Source: Candidatus Hodarchaeota archaeon (GTDB taxonomy: Archaea > Asgardarchaeota > Heimdallarchaeia > Hodarchaeales > Hodarchaeaceae). Taken from it: a stretch of DNA of 31,608 nt. Shown here piece by piece: positions 1-9,313 of this stretch. The DNA lies in the NCBI GenBank assembly GCA_016839665.1, contig JAEOTU010000039.1:1-31608 (forward strand), read 5' to 3'. Within the stretch, counting starts at the first letter, position 1; every line of letters begins with the position of its first letter. The notes under the pieces were generated by a model. It did not search any database. It saw only the letters and a list, made by a program, of their open reading frames with translations, and had not been told where the DNA came from. The position numbers and the translations under genes are program-made.

Positions 1-341
1 GTCAGTATATTGACTGGGCACCTAACACGTATGATGTATCAATCTTCTATTCATTATTTCCTAAAATAATCCAAAAAATTCCCTCTATTCTCACTAAACT
101 TTCTCCTCCCCCATCTACGACGACAACTACACAACCCACCACAACGGAACCCGAAATACCCACTACCACCGTAGAAACGACCACTACCTCCATGGAGACA
201 AGCTCCACGCCAACAAGGCCAGGAGGACCCGGATTACCAGAAATATTTCTCCCTACCGTAACAGTAGCAGGAGCCGCGGTAGCAGGGACAGCTGCAATCG
301 GTTATTCGGTTCGAATGTTCCGAAAAAGAGGTGGAGGATAA
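1..341 (+). CDS. C-terminal end of a Thr/Pro-rich cell-surface protein (partial)
   Basis: The frame is open from the first bases of the window to TAA at 339-341, so only the last 112 or so residues are present and the start lies outside. After about 35 residues of folded-looking sequence there is a stalk of roughly 45 residues made mainly of Thr, Pro, Ser and Glu, the usual appearance of an O-glycosylated spacer. It is followed by one hydrophobic segment rich in Ala, Val and Gly and a short basic tail ending RKRGGG. This is the plan of an archaeal surface protein held by a C-terminal membrane helix, with the body outside the cell. The function of the missing part cannot be told. The next gene is convergent. 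Confidence 0.8.
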   Translation, partial: QYIDWAPNTYDVSIFYSLFPKIIQKIPSILTKLSPPPSTTTTTQPTTTEPEIPTTTVETTTTSMETSSTPTRPGGPGLPEIFLPTVTVAGAAVAGTAAIGYSVRMFRKRGGG

Positions 342-412
342 ATCCTAATTCTGGATATTCTCCCTCCATTTCTTCTTTTTCTAATGTAAAGAATCATTCA
401 GGAGAAAACCTT

Positions 413-1585
413 TTAGAAAAACCAACCTATGAAAGTTGAAAGACCAATCGTCATCTGCATAAAATCTATAAGCCCGAGAGCAAACGTGCATCCTAGTAGA
501 GGGATGAACAGTCGAAGATCTTTATGAGGGAGAATAGTAAGACAGGCATATATCCACATCCAGTACCATGGGAACGCAGTGGCAAAAATTTTAAGAAAAC
601 TAAGAAGAAGAATAAGGGGTAACCAATATGCGCGTTCAACGACCCCATCTAAATTTATTGTTGGATGATTTTCCATAGGAATCAGGCCAATCCAATATAA
701 TAGTGCAAGAATCAAAATTACTGATGATAACAAAGAGGAAAAGCTTGGATAAAGTAAATATAAGGGATTAGAGGGAAGTTGGCCCGAGTATGATCCTAAA
801 TTCCCAAAAGAACTGAGATATCGTAAGATAAAGCTCGAAAAAAGGAGGGGGAAGGAAAGCGATATCACACTCATAACTACAGTTAAAAAACCCAGCAAAG
901 CTTGTTTGACATCCACGTGATCTTGGATCAAAAGATAGGGAAGGACAAGGACTGATATGTACTTCCAATGAAACCCAAAGCCGATACTCAAGTAACTCCA
1001 CATTTTATAACGGTGATGTAAAATTAATGGCAGAAGCAGGAAAAAAACAGAAATTGAAGTGGGTTGGCCTTCAATAGCTGAAAATGGAATGGAGAAAATA
1101 AGGTACGACAGTGCAAATCCTTTTTCTAACTGTGTGTGTTCTTTTCCTTTATTTTTCCGATTCCATATTAAAAAATAGATGAAAAAAAAATTGACGACAT
1201 CTACAGAAGATAACACCCATTTAGATATTATTGGTGAAAACGGGAGAGAGGATAAACAAGCCCAAAACAGAAGCTGTACAGTTGGATAATCATAAGTGGT
1301 ATTAGAATAAGATAAGAACCCAGAAATAGGATCCACAATATCATATGAAGGATCTATATCAAGAGGGGTCATGTCATAAACTGTGAAACCATATTTCCAA
1401 AAAGCTTGGCCGTAAAAAAGGTTTCGTTCGAAATCACTCGTCACGAGGGGAGGTACTATCGTGCCTATGAAAAAATGCCCTAAAATGAGAAGAGGAAGGA
1501 TACCCTTTAAAGATCCTAAATCATTCATTATGGCTAATATTTGATGATAACATTGATACCATACAGATTGGTCTGAATCCTGCAT
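413..1585 (-). CDS. Polytopic membrane protein, probable GT-C fold glycosyltransferase (GT87/mannosyltransferase-like)
   Basis: About 390 residues, mostly hydrophobic, with roughly nine or more membrane segments. After the first segment lies an extracytoplasmic loop with an acidic SDFE motif and the stretch FYGQAFWKYGFTVYD, then YDYPTVQLLFW. This layout (acidic loop after helix 1, then YPP/YDYP-like sequence) is typical of GT-C enzymes that use lipid-linked sugars to glycosylate lipids or proteins outside the membrane. The donor and acceptor cannot be predicted. I place the start at ATG 1585; a TTG five codons upstream (1600) is also open, and neither has a clear Shine-Dalgarno. The neighbouring stalked surface protein would be a plausible kind of target, but that is only inference. 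Family assignment is by pattern, not alignment. Confidence 0.6.
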   Translation of the reverse strand: MQDSDQSVWYQCYHQILAIMNDLGSLKGILPLLILGHFFIGTIVPPLVTSDFERNLFYGQAFWKYGFTVYDMTPLDIDPSYDIVDPISGFLSYSNTTYDYPTVQLLFWACLSSLPFSPIISKWVLSSVDVVNFFFIYFLIWNRKNKGKEHTQLEKGFALSYLIFSIPFSAIEGQPTSISVFFLLLPLILHHRYKMWSYLSIGFGFHWKYISVLVLPYLLIQDHVDVKQALLGFLTVVMSVISLSFPLLFSSFILRYLSSFGNLGSYSGQLPSNPLYLLYPSFSSLLSSVILILALLYWIGLIPMENHPTINLDGVVERAYWLPLILLLSFLKIFATAFPWYWMWIYACLTILPHKDLRLFIPLLGCTFALGLIDFMQMTIGLSTFIGWFF

Positions 1586-1600
1586 AATACTATATTCCAA

Positions 1601-1944
1601 GGGCGGGTTCTGATAGATTGATGGCTTTTAATCAGATTGAATGCAACCTAAAGGAGAAAAATACCCATCTAAAAGGATTTTTCCTTCATACTCATTCGAA
1701 TGACTCAATATCCCTCCAGCTCCATATATATCGAGATTCAAGAGATTTTTGTCATTTGCAAGGATTTTTGCTTGAAAAACTCTTAGTTTTCACACGATTC
1801 TATTATTATCAATGCATGTTATGAGGATATAGAATATTGTCGGATATTTCAAATTTCAAACATTTTAAAAGTTTCAAAAGATTCGATTAAGGTAGGCTCT
1901 TTCCCGAATTTACAGCTCAAAGAATAGATACTTTTCCTATATTA
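1601..1944. other. Divergent intergenic region between glycosyltransferase and ATPase genes
   Basis: This 344-base AT-rich stretch separates two divergently transcribed genes and should hold both promoters. On the plus strand a TTTTAAAA box at 1863-1870 is flanked by three copies of TTTCAAA (1847-1853, 1854-1860, 1872-1878), possibly a promoter with repeated binding sites. A 68-codon ORF at 1618-1824 has no ribosome binding site and no protein-like composition. I see no RNA gene. Confidence 0.4.
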
Positions 1945-2128
1945 ATGGAGAAATGCAACTCTGGCTGAACTTTATGACTCTTTTGAAGAGGGTGAATCTC
2001 AAGCAAAAGATTGGCAGCAGCAAATCAAAGAAACACGCTCTTTAGTCAACACATTCAAAGATAACTTCGTCTTAAAGTCTCCAGAATCGTTCGTTTCAAC
2101 AAAAGAGGTTCACCGATTAAGTAAGAAA
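1945..2128 (+). pseudogene. N-terminal segment of the following ATPase, separated from its ATG by an apparent one-base frameshift
   Basis: The frame of the downstream ATPase stays open for about 60 codons upstream of its first usable start (TTG 2129) and reads as good protein sequence (LAELYDSFEEGESQAKDW and onward). No ATG, GTG or TTG occurs in that frame before the TAA at 1943-1945. An ATG at 1945 lies in the neighbouring frame and stops after seven codons. Removing one A from the AAA at 1951-1953 joins the two and gives MENATLAELYDSFEEGE, a natural N terminus. Either the base is an assembly or sequencing error, or the gene carries a real frameshift and is translated from an internal start. 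Confidence 0.55.
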
Positions 2129-3148
2129 TTGGGCCAAATTCTGAAAGCCTCATCTGCAGAGGAAAAAGAAATATGCTCCCAAGTCACAATTATTGGGCCT
2201 CAACGGAGCGGAAAAAGCACAGCAGTGCAACAAATAGCTAATGTACTCAATCGACACAGGGGAAAAGATTATTCACAATACAAAGCGTATGATTCCAATT
2301 TCTGGAGCTGGTGGGAAGAAGCTGAATTTAAATCGACAAAAATCTTCTTTTTCGATAATGTTTATCCAATATGGAGTAATCTAACACGTCAATCCTATGA
2401 GGACCTTATCAATCGGTCAAGCTTTGATCGAATATTGGTAGTGACAATTCTTAATACTATTGAATATCAGCAGTTACGCTTTTCCCATAGAAACTCCAGA
2501 ATCACGGTTTTTGAAGCGGTGCCTTTTGAATTTCCATTTAAGCGCCCAACTTTTCTTGAAATTGAAAATATAATAAAGCAAAGAGCTGAAACCTTGGGAA
2601 AACCAAACCTTTTCCCTTCTGATGTTTTGAAAGCAATTGGAGATCATTCATTAGGATTGCCTGGGCTAGCATTATGGATTGTCAGAGAGGTGATTGCACA
2701 ACTGGAAAGTCAAGAAAAATGGCAAAAAATCACCCCAGCACTTGTTCATAGTATTGCACAATATCTAGGCTTTGGACCTGCACTAAAAATCGTTTATGAA
2801 CATGATCGTACCTCGTTACATCAAAATGAACAGGAAATTAGAAATAGGGTTTGGCCTATTCTTCAAGAAAATTCCCATTTAATACAATCTTTCAACCAAT
2901 TAAAAGGTGCTACACAATCTCGGAAACCATTACTTGAAGAAATGCTCCTTTTAGCACACCAAAATAACGATATCAGGCGTTCCGAACTACAGGAACGAAC
3001 TGGAATCAAAGAATCCTCCCTCACCTATCAATGCCAAAATCTTGTAAAGGAGAGGATAGTTACTTATGCGAAACAAGGCCGAGAAGTTAATTATCAATTA
3101 GGATCACCAGTGAAAGAAGCTTTAGAACTAACACTATTCGCCTGGTAA
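2129..3148 (+). CDS. P-loop ATPase with C-terminal winged-helix domain (archaeal STAND/Cdc6-like)
   Basis: The protein has a Walker A motif GPQRSGKST at residues 23-31, a Walker B-like IFFFDN at 72-77, and a GLPGLAL motif at 177-183 resembling the GxP signature of STAND and Cdc6-like ATPases. The last 75 residues look like a winged helix (MLLLAHQNNDIRRSELQERT, then a recognition helix and a wing around REVNYQL). Such archaeal proteins are nucleotide-dependent switches that bind DNA or nucleic-acid complexes; the target here is unknown. TTG 2129 is the first standard start in frame, but the true protein probably begins near 1945 (see the upstream entry), adding about 61 residues in front of the P-loop. 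It is convergent with the ICMT-like gene. Confidence 0.75.
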   Translation: MGQILKASSAEEKEICSQVTIIGPQRSGKSTAVQQIANVLNRHRGKDYSQYKAYDSNFWSWWEEAEFKSTKIFFFDNVYPIWSNLTRQSYEDLINRSSFDRILVVTILNTIEYQQLRFSHRNSRITVFEAVPFEFPFKRPTFLEIENIIKQRAETLGKPNLFPSDVLKAIGDHSLGLPGLALWIVREVIAQLESQEKWQKITPALVHSIAQYLGFGPALKIVYEHDRTSLHQNEQEIRNRVWPILQENSHLIQSFNQLKGATQSRKPLLEEMLLLAHQNNDIRRSELQERTGIKESSLTYQCQNLVKERIVTYAKQGREVNYQLGSPVKEALELTLFAW

Positions 3149-3349
3149 TTATTGTTACCAATCTATGGATCGTAATAATAAAGCTAGAGCTCTGAACTCC
3201 TTTTCCTACTCCTTATTTTGACTAATTAGCGAGATACTCACCTATTGAATATGGAAATAAGATAATGGATTTCTAGTTAAAATGATGGGATCCTTCTGAT
3301 TGATGAACAAGGAATCATTTTGAATGGAAGGGGATGCAATGACGCGATT

Positions 3350-3865
3350 TCATTTTCTCAATTTTCGTACTAAACCTATTAGTAGGTTTACTCGTGGAAC
3401 TTTAGCTTTATAATTCTCATATTGAGAGCCAAATTTTACAATTAACCCCTTTTCTTCAAAAACCATTGATAAATATGCTGTTATCATGGCAATTATCGCC
3501 AGAATGTATGTTAATCGTGTCTGGACAATTAAACACATAGAAAGAGCAATCACCATACCCCCAGTATATTGAGGATGTCGTATCACTCCAAAAATCCCAT
3601 CATTTACTAACTTTGTTGTATGAACATATGATTTTCCCTTCGGAACACCTCCTCTCCTTTTGAAAACAATATTTGGAGAGAATGCTAGTATTAGACCAAA
3701 TATCCAAATAATCCAACCAATAATACCAACAATATGATTATATGATGGATTTCTTGATATAAAGCCAGAAAAAAACAATCCAATATATGCAAAACTCATT
3801 ATTGCAATATTTACAGTTTCAACTAAACTAAAATCTTTTTTCTGCTCCTCCTCGGTAGGATTCAA
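3350..3865 (-). CDS. Membrane methyltransferase of the isoprenylcysteine carboxyl methyltransferase (ICMT/PEMT-like) family
   Basis: 171 residues with about four membrane helices. The family's conserved core is present in the second half: GIFGVIRHPQY (residues 90-100), EEK at 137-139 and FGSQYENYKAKVPR (145-158), which bind S-adenosylmethionine at the membrane surface. Family members methylate prenylcysteines, phospholipids or other membrane-associated substrates; the substrate here is unknown. The start is TTG 3865: a TGA sits immediately before it in frame and AGAGGATC lies about seven bases upstream, so the start is well fixed. It is a single gene with its own promoter-like TATA box about 50 bases upstream. 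Confidence 0.8.
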   Translation of the reverse strand: MNPTEEEQKKDFSLVETVNIAIMSFAYIGLFFSGFISRNPSYNHIVGIIGWIIWIFGLILAFSPNIVFKRRGGVPKGKSYVHTTKLVNDGIFGVIRHPQYTGGMVIALSMCLIVQTRLTYILAIIAMITAYLSMVFEEKGLIVKFGSQYENYKAKVPRVNLLIGLVRKLRK

Positions 3866-3910
3866 TCAGATCCTCTTCTCGAATATCTGCTTAACACGGA
3901 GTGAAGAGTC

Positions 3911-3925
3911 TTTTATAAATATTAG
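3911..3925 (-). promoter_or_regulatory. TATA-like promoter of the ICMT-like gene
   Basis: On the minus strand the sequence reads TAATATTTATAAAAG, a good archaeal TATA box. It is 46-60 bases before the TTG start, leaving room for a transcription start about 25 bases downstream and a short leader carrying AGAGGATC. Confidence 0.45.
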
Positions 3926-4038
3926 CAATGTAGAAAAATTATTTGTGCACAATGTGGACTTATCTATTTATATATTGATTCTAGAGTATCTTTTCATCTA
4001 GACTCCCTGAAAAATAAAAAAATTATTGTGTCTTATTT

Positions 4039-5028
4039 TCACGATTGGTCAACAGAGTTACCAATACTGCGATAATCACGGCGAGACGATCGAGGAGTCG
4101 CATCAAGTAACCACAATGTACCTTCATGGTCAAAAACAAATTCAATTTCATAATCGACCTCAAAGTCTCGCCGAACTTTTTTAGAAAGTTGAACTAGAGT
4201 TGTAATATCTTGTGGACTCAACGATAGCTCCTGCTTTCTTTCTGGTTGATTTTCTATGACGACAGCGTGACGGTTCTCAGGCGGAATATGAGAAATATTT
4301 TCTTTATATGAAGTAAATGCTTCTATTGGTTCTCCGATTTTCTGTTCATTCACGATAATATGATCACAACAAATTCCTTCCTTCCCTTCGTGTACATGTG
4401 AACCCCAATTCGCAGTGATATGCACATCTTTAATGTCATTTTTCACAGAAAGAATCCCGCTAACCTTAGCTGAAACCATCTCTTCAACAATTACTGCTAT
4501 ATTGACGTTGTCAGGTGGAAGTCCCGCTTGCATCAAATCTTTGAGAACATCAGCTGTGAAGGCTGACGCCCAACAGTTTTTCATAACTTGGATAATGTCT
4601 CGAATTTCTTTTAAATGAAAGTAAACTCCACGACCAAAACAGGTATGTCTAGAGGAATCCTCAACATGTGCTGATGTTCTGATTACAACAGAATCAGACT
4701 TAATTTCGTCTAATAGCTTATAGATTTGTTCTGCAATTGGATTAGCCATTGGCATAGGAACAGGGGAGTACATGATGATTTCTTGAATTTCCCGAGCAGT
4801 TTCCTCCAAATTTACTGGAGTTACTTCGTTTATTAACTGATCTATTCTCTTTGCACCAGGCATGATGTTCAGAAAACGTTTAAATACTTTAGTACTTACT
4901 ACGATCCCGTTTGGAATGTTGTAACCCTTGGACATTAATCTGGAGAGACTACAAGCTCGGTCTCCAAAGGTTTCAGCTCTAGAATAATCAACGTTGGCCA
5001 AAGTTTGAATAGGATCAGCTTCATACAT
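4039..5028 (-). CDS. Stand-alone PEP synthase/PPDK-type ATP-grasp (pyruvate-binding) domain protein
   Basis: The 329 residues match the N-terminal nucleotide-binding domain of PEP synthase and pyruvate phosphate dikinase: FGDRACSLSRL near residues 21-31, GYNIPNGIVVSTKVFKRFL at 35-53, SVVIRTSAHVED at 113-124 (family VAVRSSATAED), NCWASAFT at 151-158, VIVEEMVSAKVSGIL at 179-193, and an end FVFDHEGTLWLLDATPR equivalent to LYLLQARP. The phosphohistidine and PEP-utiliser domains needed for a full PEP synthase are absent and are not encoded next door. It may work with a partner in trans or phosphorylate another substrate. Several usually invariant residues are changed (QARP becomes DATP), so activity is uncertain. 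The start is ATG 5028 with AGAGGA about 12 bases upstream. Confidence 0.75.
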   Translation of the reverse strand: MYEADPIQTLANVDYSRAETFGDRACSLSRLMSKGYNIPNGIVVSTKVFKRFLNIMPGAKRIDQLINEVTPVNLEETAREIQEIIMYSPVPMPMANPIAEQIYKLLDEIKSDSVVIRTSAHVEDSSRHTCFGRGVYFHLKEIRDIIQVMKNCWASAFTADVLKDLMQAGLPPDNVNIAVIVEEMVSAKVSGILSVKNDIKDVHITANWGSHVHEGKEGICCDHIIVNEQKIGEPIEAFTSYKENISHIPPENRHAVVIENQPERKQELSLSPQDITTLVQLSKKVRRDFEVDYEIEFVFDHEGTLWLLDATPRSSRRDYRSIGNSVDQS

Positions 5029-5251
5029 TTTGTGGGGCTTCCTCTAAAAAGATCCCCCTTTTTTCACATCAGGGAGTTTTCCTAATAAATCGGAGTTCTT
5101 GAATGGAAGATACAAACACATTTTACCAATACATTTTGTTATGAGATTGCAGTGTCAACTAACTTCATTGGGTCTGGAATTTATAATTCTGTCGCAAGTT
5201 CTTAAAATTAGCGGAAATAAAATTCCCTCGTTTCTTATTCGGTAATTTCCT

Positions 5252-8089
5252 TTAAAGCCCTTGAGAAGCCGAATGTTGCGTTTTTTGTTGAATTTCTGGG
5301 GTATAAAAGCGTAATAACAAGCTATTAGTCACAACAGAGACCGAACTGAAAGCCATAGCTGCAGCGGCAATTTCAGGAACAAGTGTTATGCCGAATGGAA
5401 GAAACAGAATACCAGCAGCGATAGGGATGCCAATAATATTGTAGAAGAAAGCCCAGAAAAGGTTCTGTTTGATCTTGGAGATGGTTTTTCTACTCATTTG
5501 AATACTTGCAACAACATCTCTTAGATCCTCTTTGATGAGCACAATGTCGCCTGTTTCTATTGCAACATCTGTTCCACTTCCAATGGCAATACCAATATCA
5601 GCTTGTGCTAACGCGGGAGCATCATTTATTCCATCCCCAACCATCCCTACAAATTTCCCATCATTTTGCAATTTCTTCACTATATCAGCTTTACTTTCTG
5701 GTAAGACTTCTGCTAAAATATTGTTTATACCTACTTGAGATGCGATTGCTTTTGCAGTACGTTCGTTATCGCCAGTTACAAGATAAATTTCTATGTTCAT
5801 TCGTTTTAACTGATCTATCACTTCTTTACTAGTTTCTTTGAGGGGATCAGCAATAGCGAGTACTCCAAATAATTTTTGGTTAACTGCGGCGATAATCACA
5901 GTTTTTGCTTGGTCTTCCAGTGCTTTTATACTCGTCTGTATATCATGAGTAGAAATTCCATTCTTTTCAAATAATCGTAGGTTACCTACAGTAATTATAT
6001 CACCATTAATTCTTGCTCGGATTCCATAACCAGGGATTGCCTCAAAATCTTTTGGTTCATATAATTCAATCCCTCTCTCCTCTGCAGATTCAATAATCGC
6101 ATGCGAAAGGGGATGTTCAGATCCTTTCTCTGCTGAAGCGACTATTCTTAAAACGTCATTTTCTTCAGTACCTTCTTGTATGACGACAATGTCAGTAACT
6201 TTTGGTTGTCCTTTTGTTAAAGTACCAGTCTTGTCAAAAATTATAGTATTGATTTTATGAGCTCCCTCTAGAGCTTCTGCGCTTTTGATAAGAATCCCCT
6301 GTTCAGCACTCTTTCCTGTACCAACCATTATAGCTGTTGGAGTAGCTAATCCTAAAGCGCATGGACAGGCAATTACTAATACTGCTATCATGAGCTTAAA
6401 AGGAAAAATGAAACTATTAAGCTGTTGCCCCCATAGAAAAGCAGGTAGGAGATTGATCGAGACACCACCGTACCAAAAAATGAATGTAAACAAAGAAATC
6501 AATACAACAGCTGGAACAAATCGACCAGCAACTATATCAGCAAGTCTTTGAATCGGTGCTTTCGAAGCTTGGGCATCCTCCACTAGCTTAACAATTTGGG
6601 CTAGAGCGGTCTCAGAACCTACTTTTGTGGCCTTAATTTTAAGTAGACCCGTTTTGTTTAACGTAGCTCCAATAACTTTGTCGTTTATTACCTTTTTAAC
6701 TGGCATTGACTCTCCAGTTATCATGGATTCATCAGCACTTGAAGAACCTTCAACAACAATTCCATCAGTAGGAATTTTCTCTCCGGGACGAACTAACAAA
6801 ATATCTCCTCCTACCACCTCCTCGATTGGAATTTTTTCTTCTTTGCCATTACGAATAATTGTTGCTTCCTTAGCTTGTAAATCAATAAGTTTTCGAATTG
6901 CTTGTGATGTCTGTCCTTTCGCTCTCGCTTCCAAATATTTTCCAAGTAAGAGAAAAGTAATTAACAACGCTGCAGTTTCAAAAAAAATCGCCTCTGCATC
7001 CTGAATAATCATACCGATCATAGAATACCAGAAGGCGGCATTAGTTCCCAAGAACACAAGAACATCCATATTAAATTGTCCATGACGAAGTACCTTAATC
7101 GCACCATAATGAAACTGCCAACCTGAGGCAAACATAACAGGGATAGTAAGCAACATAATTAGAAAAGTGTTATTATCGATTCCTGGAATTAGATCATCAG
7201 GGAGAGGTAGATTAACCGATAATCCAATCATAGGACCCATGCTAATGAGTAATATAGGTATACTAAGTAAAATTGCAACTAATAGTCGTAATTGCTGAAT
7301 TCGTAACTCTTTAGCACGTTCAAGACTTTCTCTATCTTCAGAAGTGGTCCTGTAAGAAGAGATTTTCTTTGCATTATAACCGATATTATTAATAGTCTTA
7401 ATTATTTGATCCTCAGTAATAAATTTTGGATCAAATGTTATTCGGGCTTTTTCTGTTGCTAGGTTAACGACCGATTCAGTGATACCATTTTTTTTGTTTA
7501 AAGCGGTTTCAATAGTATTAACACAGCTCGCACAAGTCATACCTGTAATATTAAGACTGAGAATTTTCATATCAGTTCTTATTGATGAATTTAAGTCTTT
7601 GACTCCATAGCCAACGCTTTTTACTGCCTGTGTTAAGGAATCTACATTTGTCATTGCTGAATTATATCGAACAGTAGCCTTCTCTGTCATAAGATTAACT
7701 ACCACATCTTGAACTCCCTTGACTTTCGTTAACCCTTTTTCAACAGTTGATACACATGAAGCACAAGTCATCCCTGTGATTCCTAAATTTGCTACTTGAT
7801 ACTCAGTAGTTGATAAGGGTTTTTCTGGATCACGAGTTTCTATTACTTGTTGTGTTGCGTGTGAATGAGAAGGAGATTCCTCTTTATCAGATAAATTCAA
7901 GCTATCATCTTTTACAATCTGCATAGGGATATTATGGTGAGTGGGAAGGTCTTGAACTCCACATTCTGGCCCCATCCAACACACTAATCGTTTTTTACCT
8001 TCAAAAGATTCCACATGCATTGGTTGCATACAATGCATTGGAACTGGTTCTGTATATTCACACTTTTGACAATTCAATCTCTCTGACAC
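5252..8089 (-). CDS. copA: Copper-exporting P1B-type ATPase with an extra N-terminal Cys/His domain
   Basis: 945 residues. Residues 1-57 form a Cys/His/Met-rich domain shared with the small gene just upstream. Two heavy-metal domains follow, each with GMTCASC (106-112 and 183-189). The pump core has TGES (458-461), the CPC metal site (575-577), DKTGT with the phosphorylated Asp (619-623), the SEHP histidine (658-661) and GDGINDAP (818-825). FFYN in the seventh transmembrane helix and MAFSS in the eighth are the residues that mark Cu(I) transporters. It should pump Cu(I) out of the cytoplasm. The start is GTG 8089, 12 bases after the upstream stop, with AAGG near. The genes are clearly one operon; no copper regulator lies nearby. 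Confidence 0.95.
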   Translation of the reverse strand: MSERLNCQKCEYTEPVPMHCMQPMHVESFEGKKRLVCWMGPECGVQDLPTHHNIPMQIVKDDSLNLSDKEESPSHSHATQQVIETRDPEKPLSTTEYQVANLGITGMTCASCVSTVEKGLTKVKGVQDVVVNLMTEKATVRYNSAMTNVDSLTQAVKSVGYGVKDLNSSIRTDMKILSLNITGMTCASCVNTIETALNKKNGITESVVNLATEKARITFDPKFITEDQIIKTINNIGYNAKKISSYRTTSEDRESLERAKELRIQQLRLLVAILLSIPILLISMGPMIGLSVNLPLPDDLIPGIDNNTFLIMLLTIPVMFASGWQFHYGAIKVLRHGQFNMDVLVFLGTNAAFWYSMIGMIIQDAEAIFFETAALLITFLLLGKYLEARAKGQTSQAIRKLIDLQAKEATIIRNGKEEKIPIEEVVGGDILLVRPGEKIPTDGIVVEGSSSADESMITGESMPVKKVINDKVIGATLNKTGLLKIKATKVGSETALAQIVKLVEDAQASKAPIQRLADIVAGRFVPAVVLISLFTFIFWYGGVSINLLPAFLWGQQLNSFIFPFKLMIAVLVIACPCALGLATPTAIMVGTGKSAEQGILIKSAEALEGAHKINTIIFDKTGTLTKGQPKVTDIVVIQEGTEENDVLRIVASAEKGSEHPLSHAIIESAEERGIELYEPKDFEAIPGYGIRARINGDIITVGNLRLFEKNGISTHDIQTSIKALEDQAKTVIIAAVNQKLFGVLAIADPLKETSKEVIDQLKRMNIEIYLVTGDNERTAKAIASQVGINNILAEVLPESKADIVKKLQNDGKFVGMVGDGINDAPALAQADIGIAIGSGTDVAIETGDIVLIKEDLRDVVASIQMSRKTISKIKQNLFWAFFYNIIGIPIAAGILFLPFGITLVPEIAAAAMAFSSVSVVTNSLLLRFYTPEIQQKTQHSASQGL

Positions 8090-8101
8090 TGAAATTAACC
8101 T

Positions 8102-8296
8102 TCAATCTTCTTCTGTATCTTCAGTTCTCATAGGTCTATCATGATGAAAAGGGAGAGCTTGAACTCCACATTCTGGCCCCATCCAACATACAAGTTTCAC
8201 TGTTCCCTCAATCTTTTCAATATGCATTGGTTGATTACAATGAATTGGAATAGATTCTGTGTAATCACACACTTGGCATTGTAGCTTCTGTGACAT
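8102..8296 (-). CDS. Small Cys/His-rich protein, probable copper-handling partner of CopA
   Basis: A 64-residue soluble protein with possible metal ligands C7, C10, H19, C20, H25, C37, C43, H51, H52 and several Met. Over its first 57 residues it is identical at 37 positions to the N-terminal domain of the CopA encoded 12 bases downstream, so one domain is present both free and fused. This suggests that it binds and passes a metal ion, most likely Cu(I), or competes with the pump's own domain as a sensor. It does not resemble CopZ (no ferredoxin-like fold and no GMTCxxC motif), and I do not recognise the family. The start is ATG 8296 with TGAGGT at the right distance. It is the first gene of the operon. 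Confidence 0.8.
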   Translation of the reverse strand: MSQKLQCQVCDYTESIPIHCNQPMHIEKIEGTVKLVCWMGPECGVQALPFHHDRPMRTEDTEED

Positions 8297-8414
8297 AAAA
8301 ATACCTCATTTAACATATTATTTTTCGATTTTTAAGTTTTTATCTTCAATTGTCGAAATTTGGCATGTTATTCATTTTAATGCCTTTTATGGTCTTTTTA
8401 AAACAAATTGGAAT

Positions 8415-8475
8415 AAAAAAAAGTATCTTTGGAGGATCTAAGGTTTCCAGAAAAATACTTAATCTTTCCCTCCAA
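8415..8475 (-). terminator. Possible terminator downstream of the phosphorylase gene
   Basis: On the minus strand a TTGGAGG/CCTCCAA inverted pair (8469-8475 and 8429-8435) is followed by a run of eight T (8415-8422), within 80 bases of the phosphorylase stop. The loop between the arms is long (33 bases), so the T run may be the main signal. Confidence 0.3.
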
Positions 8476-8491
8476 TAAAAATGCTTTTTTT

Positions 8492-9304
8492 TTATTTATT
8501 AATATACCAGGCACAAGCGCAGTCTCTTTTTTCGGGTAAAGAGTTGATAATCTCATGAAAAAGGGTTTTTAGTTGGGAAGAGCGAGAATTGAAGATATCA
8601 AGAACTTCTTGATGACTGACTTCCTTTTGAAGGCCTGCTGCCAGATTCGTAATTACAGCAATAACACCAAAACAGATACCAAGTTCACGACAGAGTATGG
8701 CTTCAGAAGAGTTAGTCATACCAACAACATCAGCACCTAATTGTATAAGTGCTTTTATTTCAGCAGGTGTTTCAAAACGAGGACCCATTGAGGTTGCGTA
8801 AGTTCCCGTGGGATGAGTATTTGGATCATCTTTGAGAACTTCTGAAAAGGTTTTTCGGATCTCGGGACAATAGGGTTCGGTCATATCAAGATGGACTACG
8901 CCAGAAACATGGGTTCCTTGTGGGAAATCTATATTAAAATCTCCATCAAAATACGTCAGTGGCCGTGCAAAATCTATGAATTGATCGAGAAGCACGTAAT
9001 CTCCAGGTTTTAGAAAAGATCGTAAACCACCAACAGCACTTGTTGCAACAACCCGAGAAATGGATAATTTGTGAAGAGCGTAAATATTCGCCTTAAAATT
9101 GATTCTATGAGGAGGAATGGAATGTCCAGTGCCATGACGTGGTAAAAAATACAGGTTTTTTCCATCACGTTCTTGGTGGTAAATAATAATCGGTTTTGCA
9201 CCGAAAGGGGTAGAAATTGAAATTCTTTCAGGTTCCTCTAAAAAATCATAGAATCCTGATCCTCCGATAACACAAACTGCATTAGTGGAAGGAGAATCAA
9301 CCAA
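8492..9304 (-). CDS. MTAP/PNP-family nucleoside phosphorylase, predicted 6-oxopurine specificity
   Basis: 270 residues with GGSGFY (14-19), PRHG plus PPHRINFKAN (56-73), TSAVGGL (88-94), GPRFETPAEI (174-183) and GADVVGMTNSSEA (190-202), the signature of the trimeric methylthioadenosine phosphorylase family. The enzymes split a purine (thio)nucleoside with phosphate to free base and (methylthio)ribose-1-phosphate. At the base-recognition position the sequence is VITNLAAG (N220), where 6-aminopurine (MTA) enzymes have Asp. Asn there is typical of enzymes for inosine, guanosine or methylthioinosine, so plain MTAP is less likely. The start is TTG 9304 with AAGGTG upstream. It begins nine bases after the stop of a nucleoside-binding-type protein gene, supporting nucleoside salvage. 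Confidence 0.88.
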   Translation of the reverse strand: MVDSPSTNAVCVIGGSGFYDFLEEPERISISTPFGAKPIIIYHQERDGKNLYFLPRHGTGHSIPPHRINFKANIYALHKLSISRVVATSAVGGLRSFLKPGDYVLLDQFIDFARPLTYFDGDFNIDFPQGTHVSGVVHLDMTEPYCPEIRKTFSEVLKDDPNTHPTGTYATSMGPRFETPAEIKALIQLGADVVGMTNSSEAILCRELGICFGVIAVITNLAAGLQKEVSHQEVLDIFNSRSSQLKTLFHEIINSLPEKRDCACAWYINK

Positions 9305-9313
9305 ATTCTTTGT

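Noticed and set aside
1618..1824. 68-codon plus-strand ORF in the divergent gap
   Set aside because: No ribosome binding site, low-complexity translated sequence and a position over expected promoters; chance ORF.
6627..7004. 125-codon ORF opposite copA
   Set aside because: Antisense shadow of a well-conserved gene; no start signal of its own.
8492..9304. Plain methylthioadenosine phosphorylase
   Set aside because: The pocket motif has Asn instead of Asp at the 6-amino recognition site, so a 6-oxopurine substrate is more likely.
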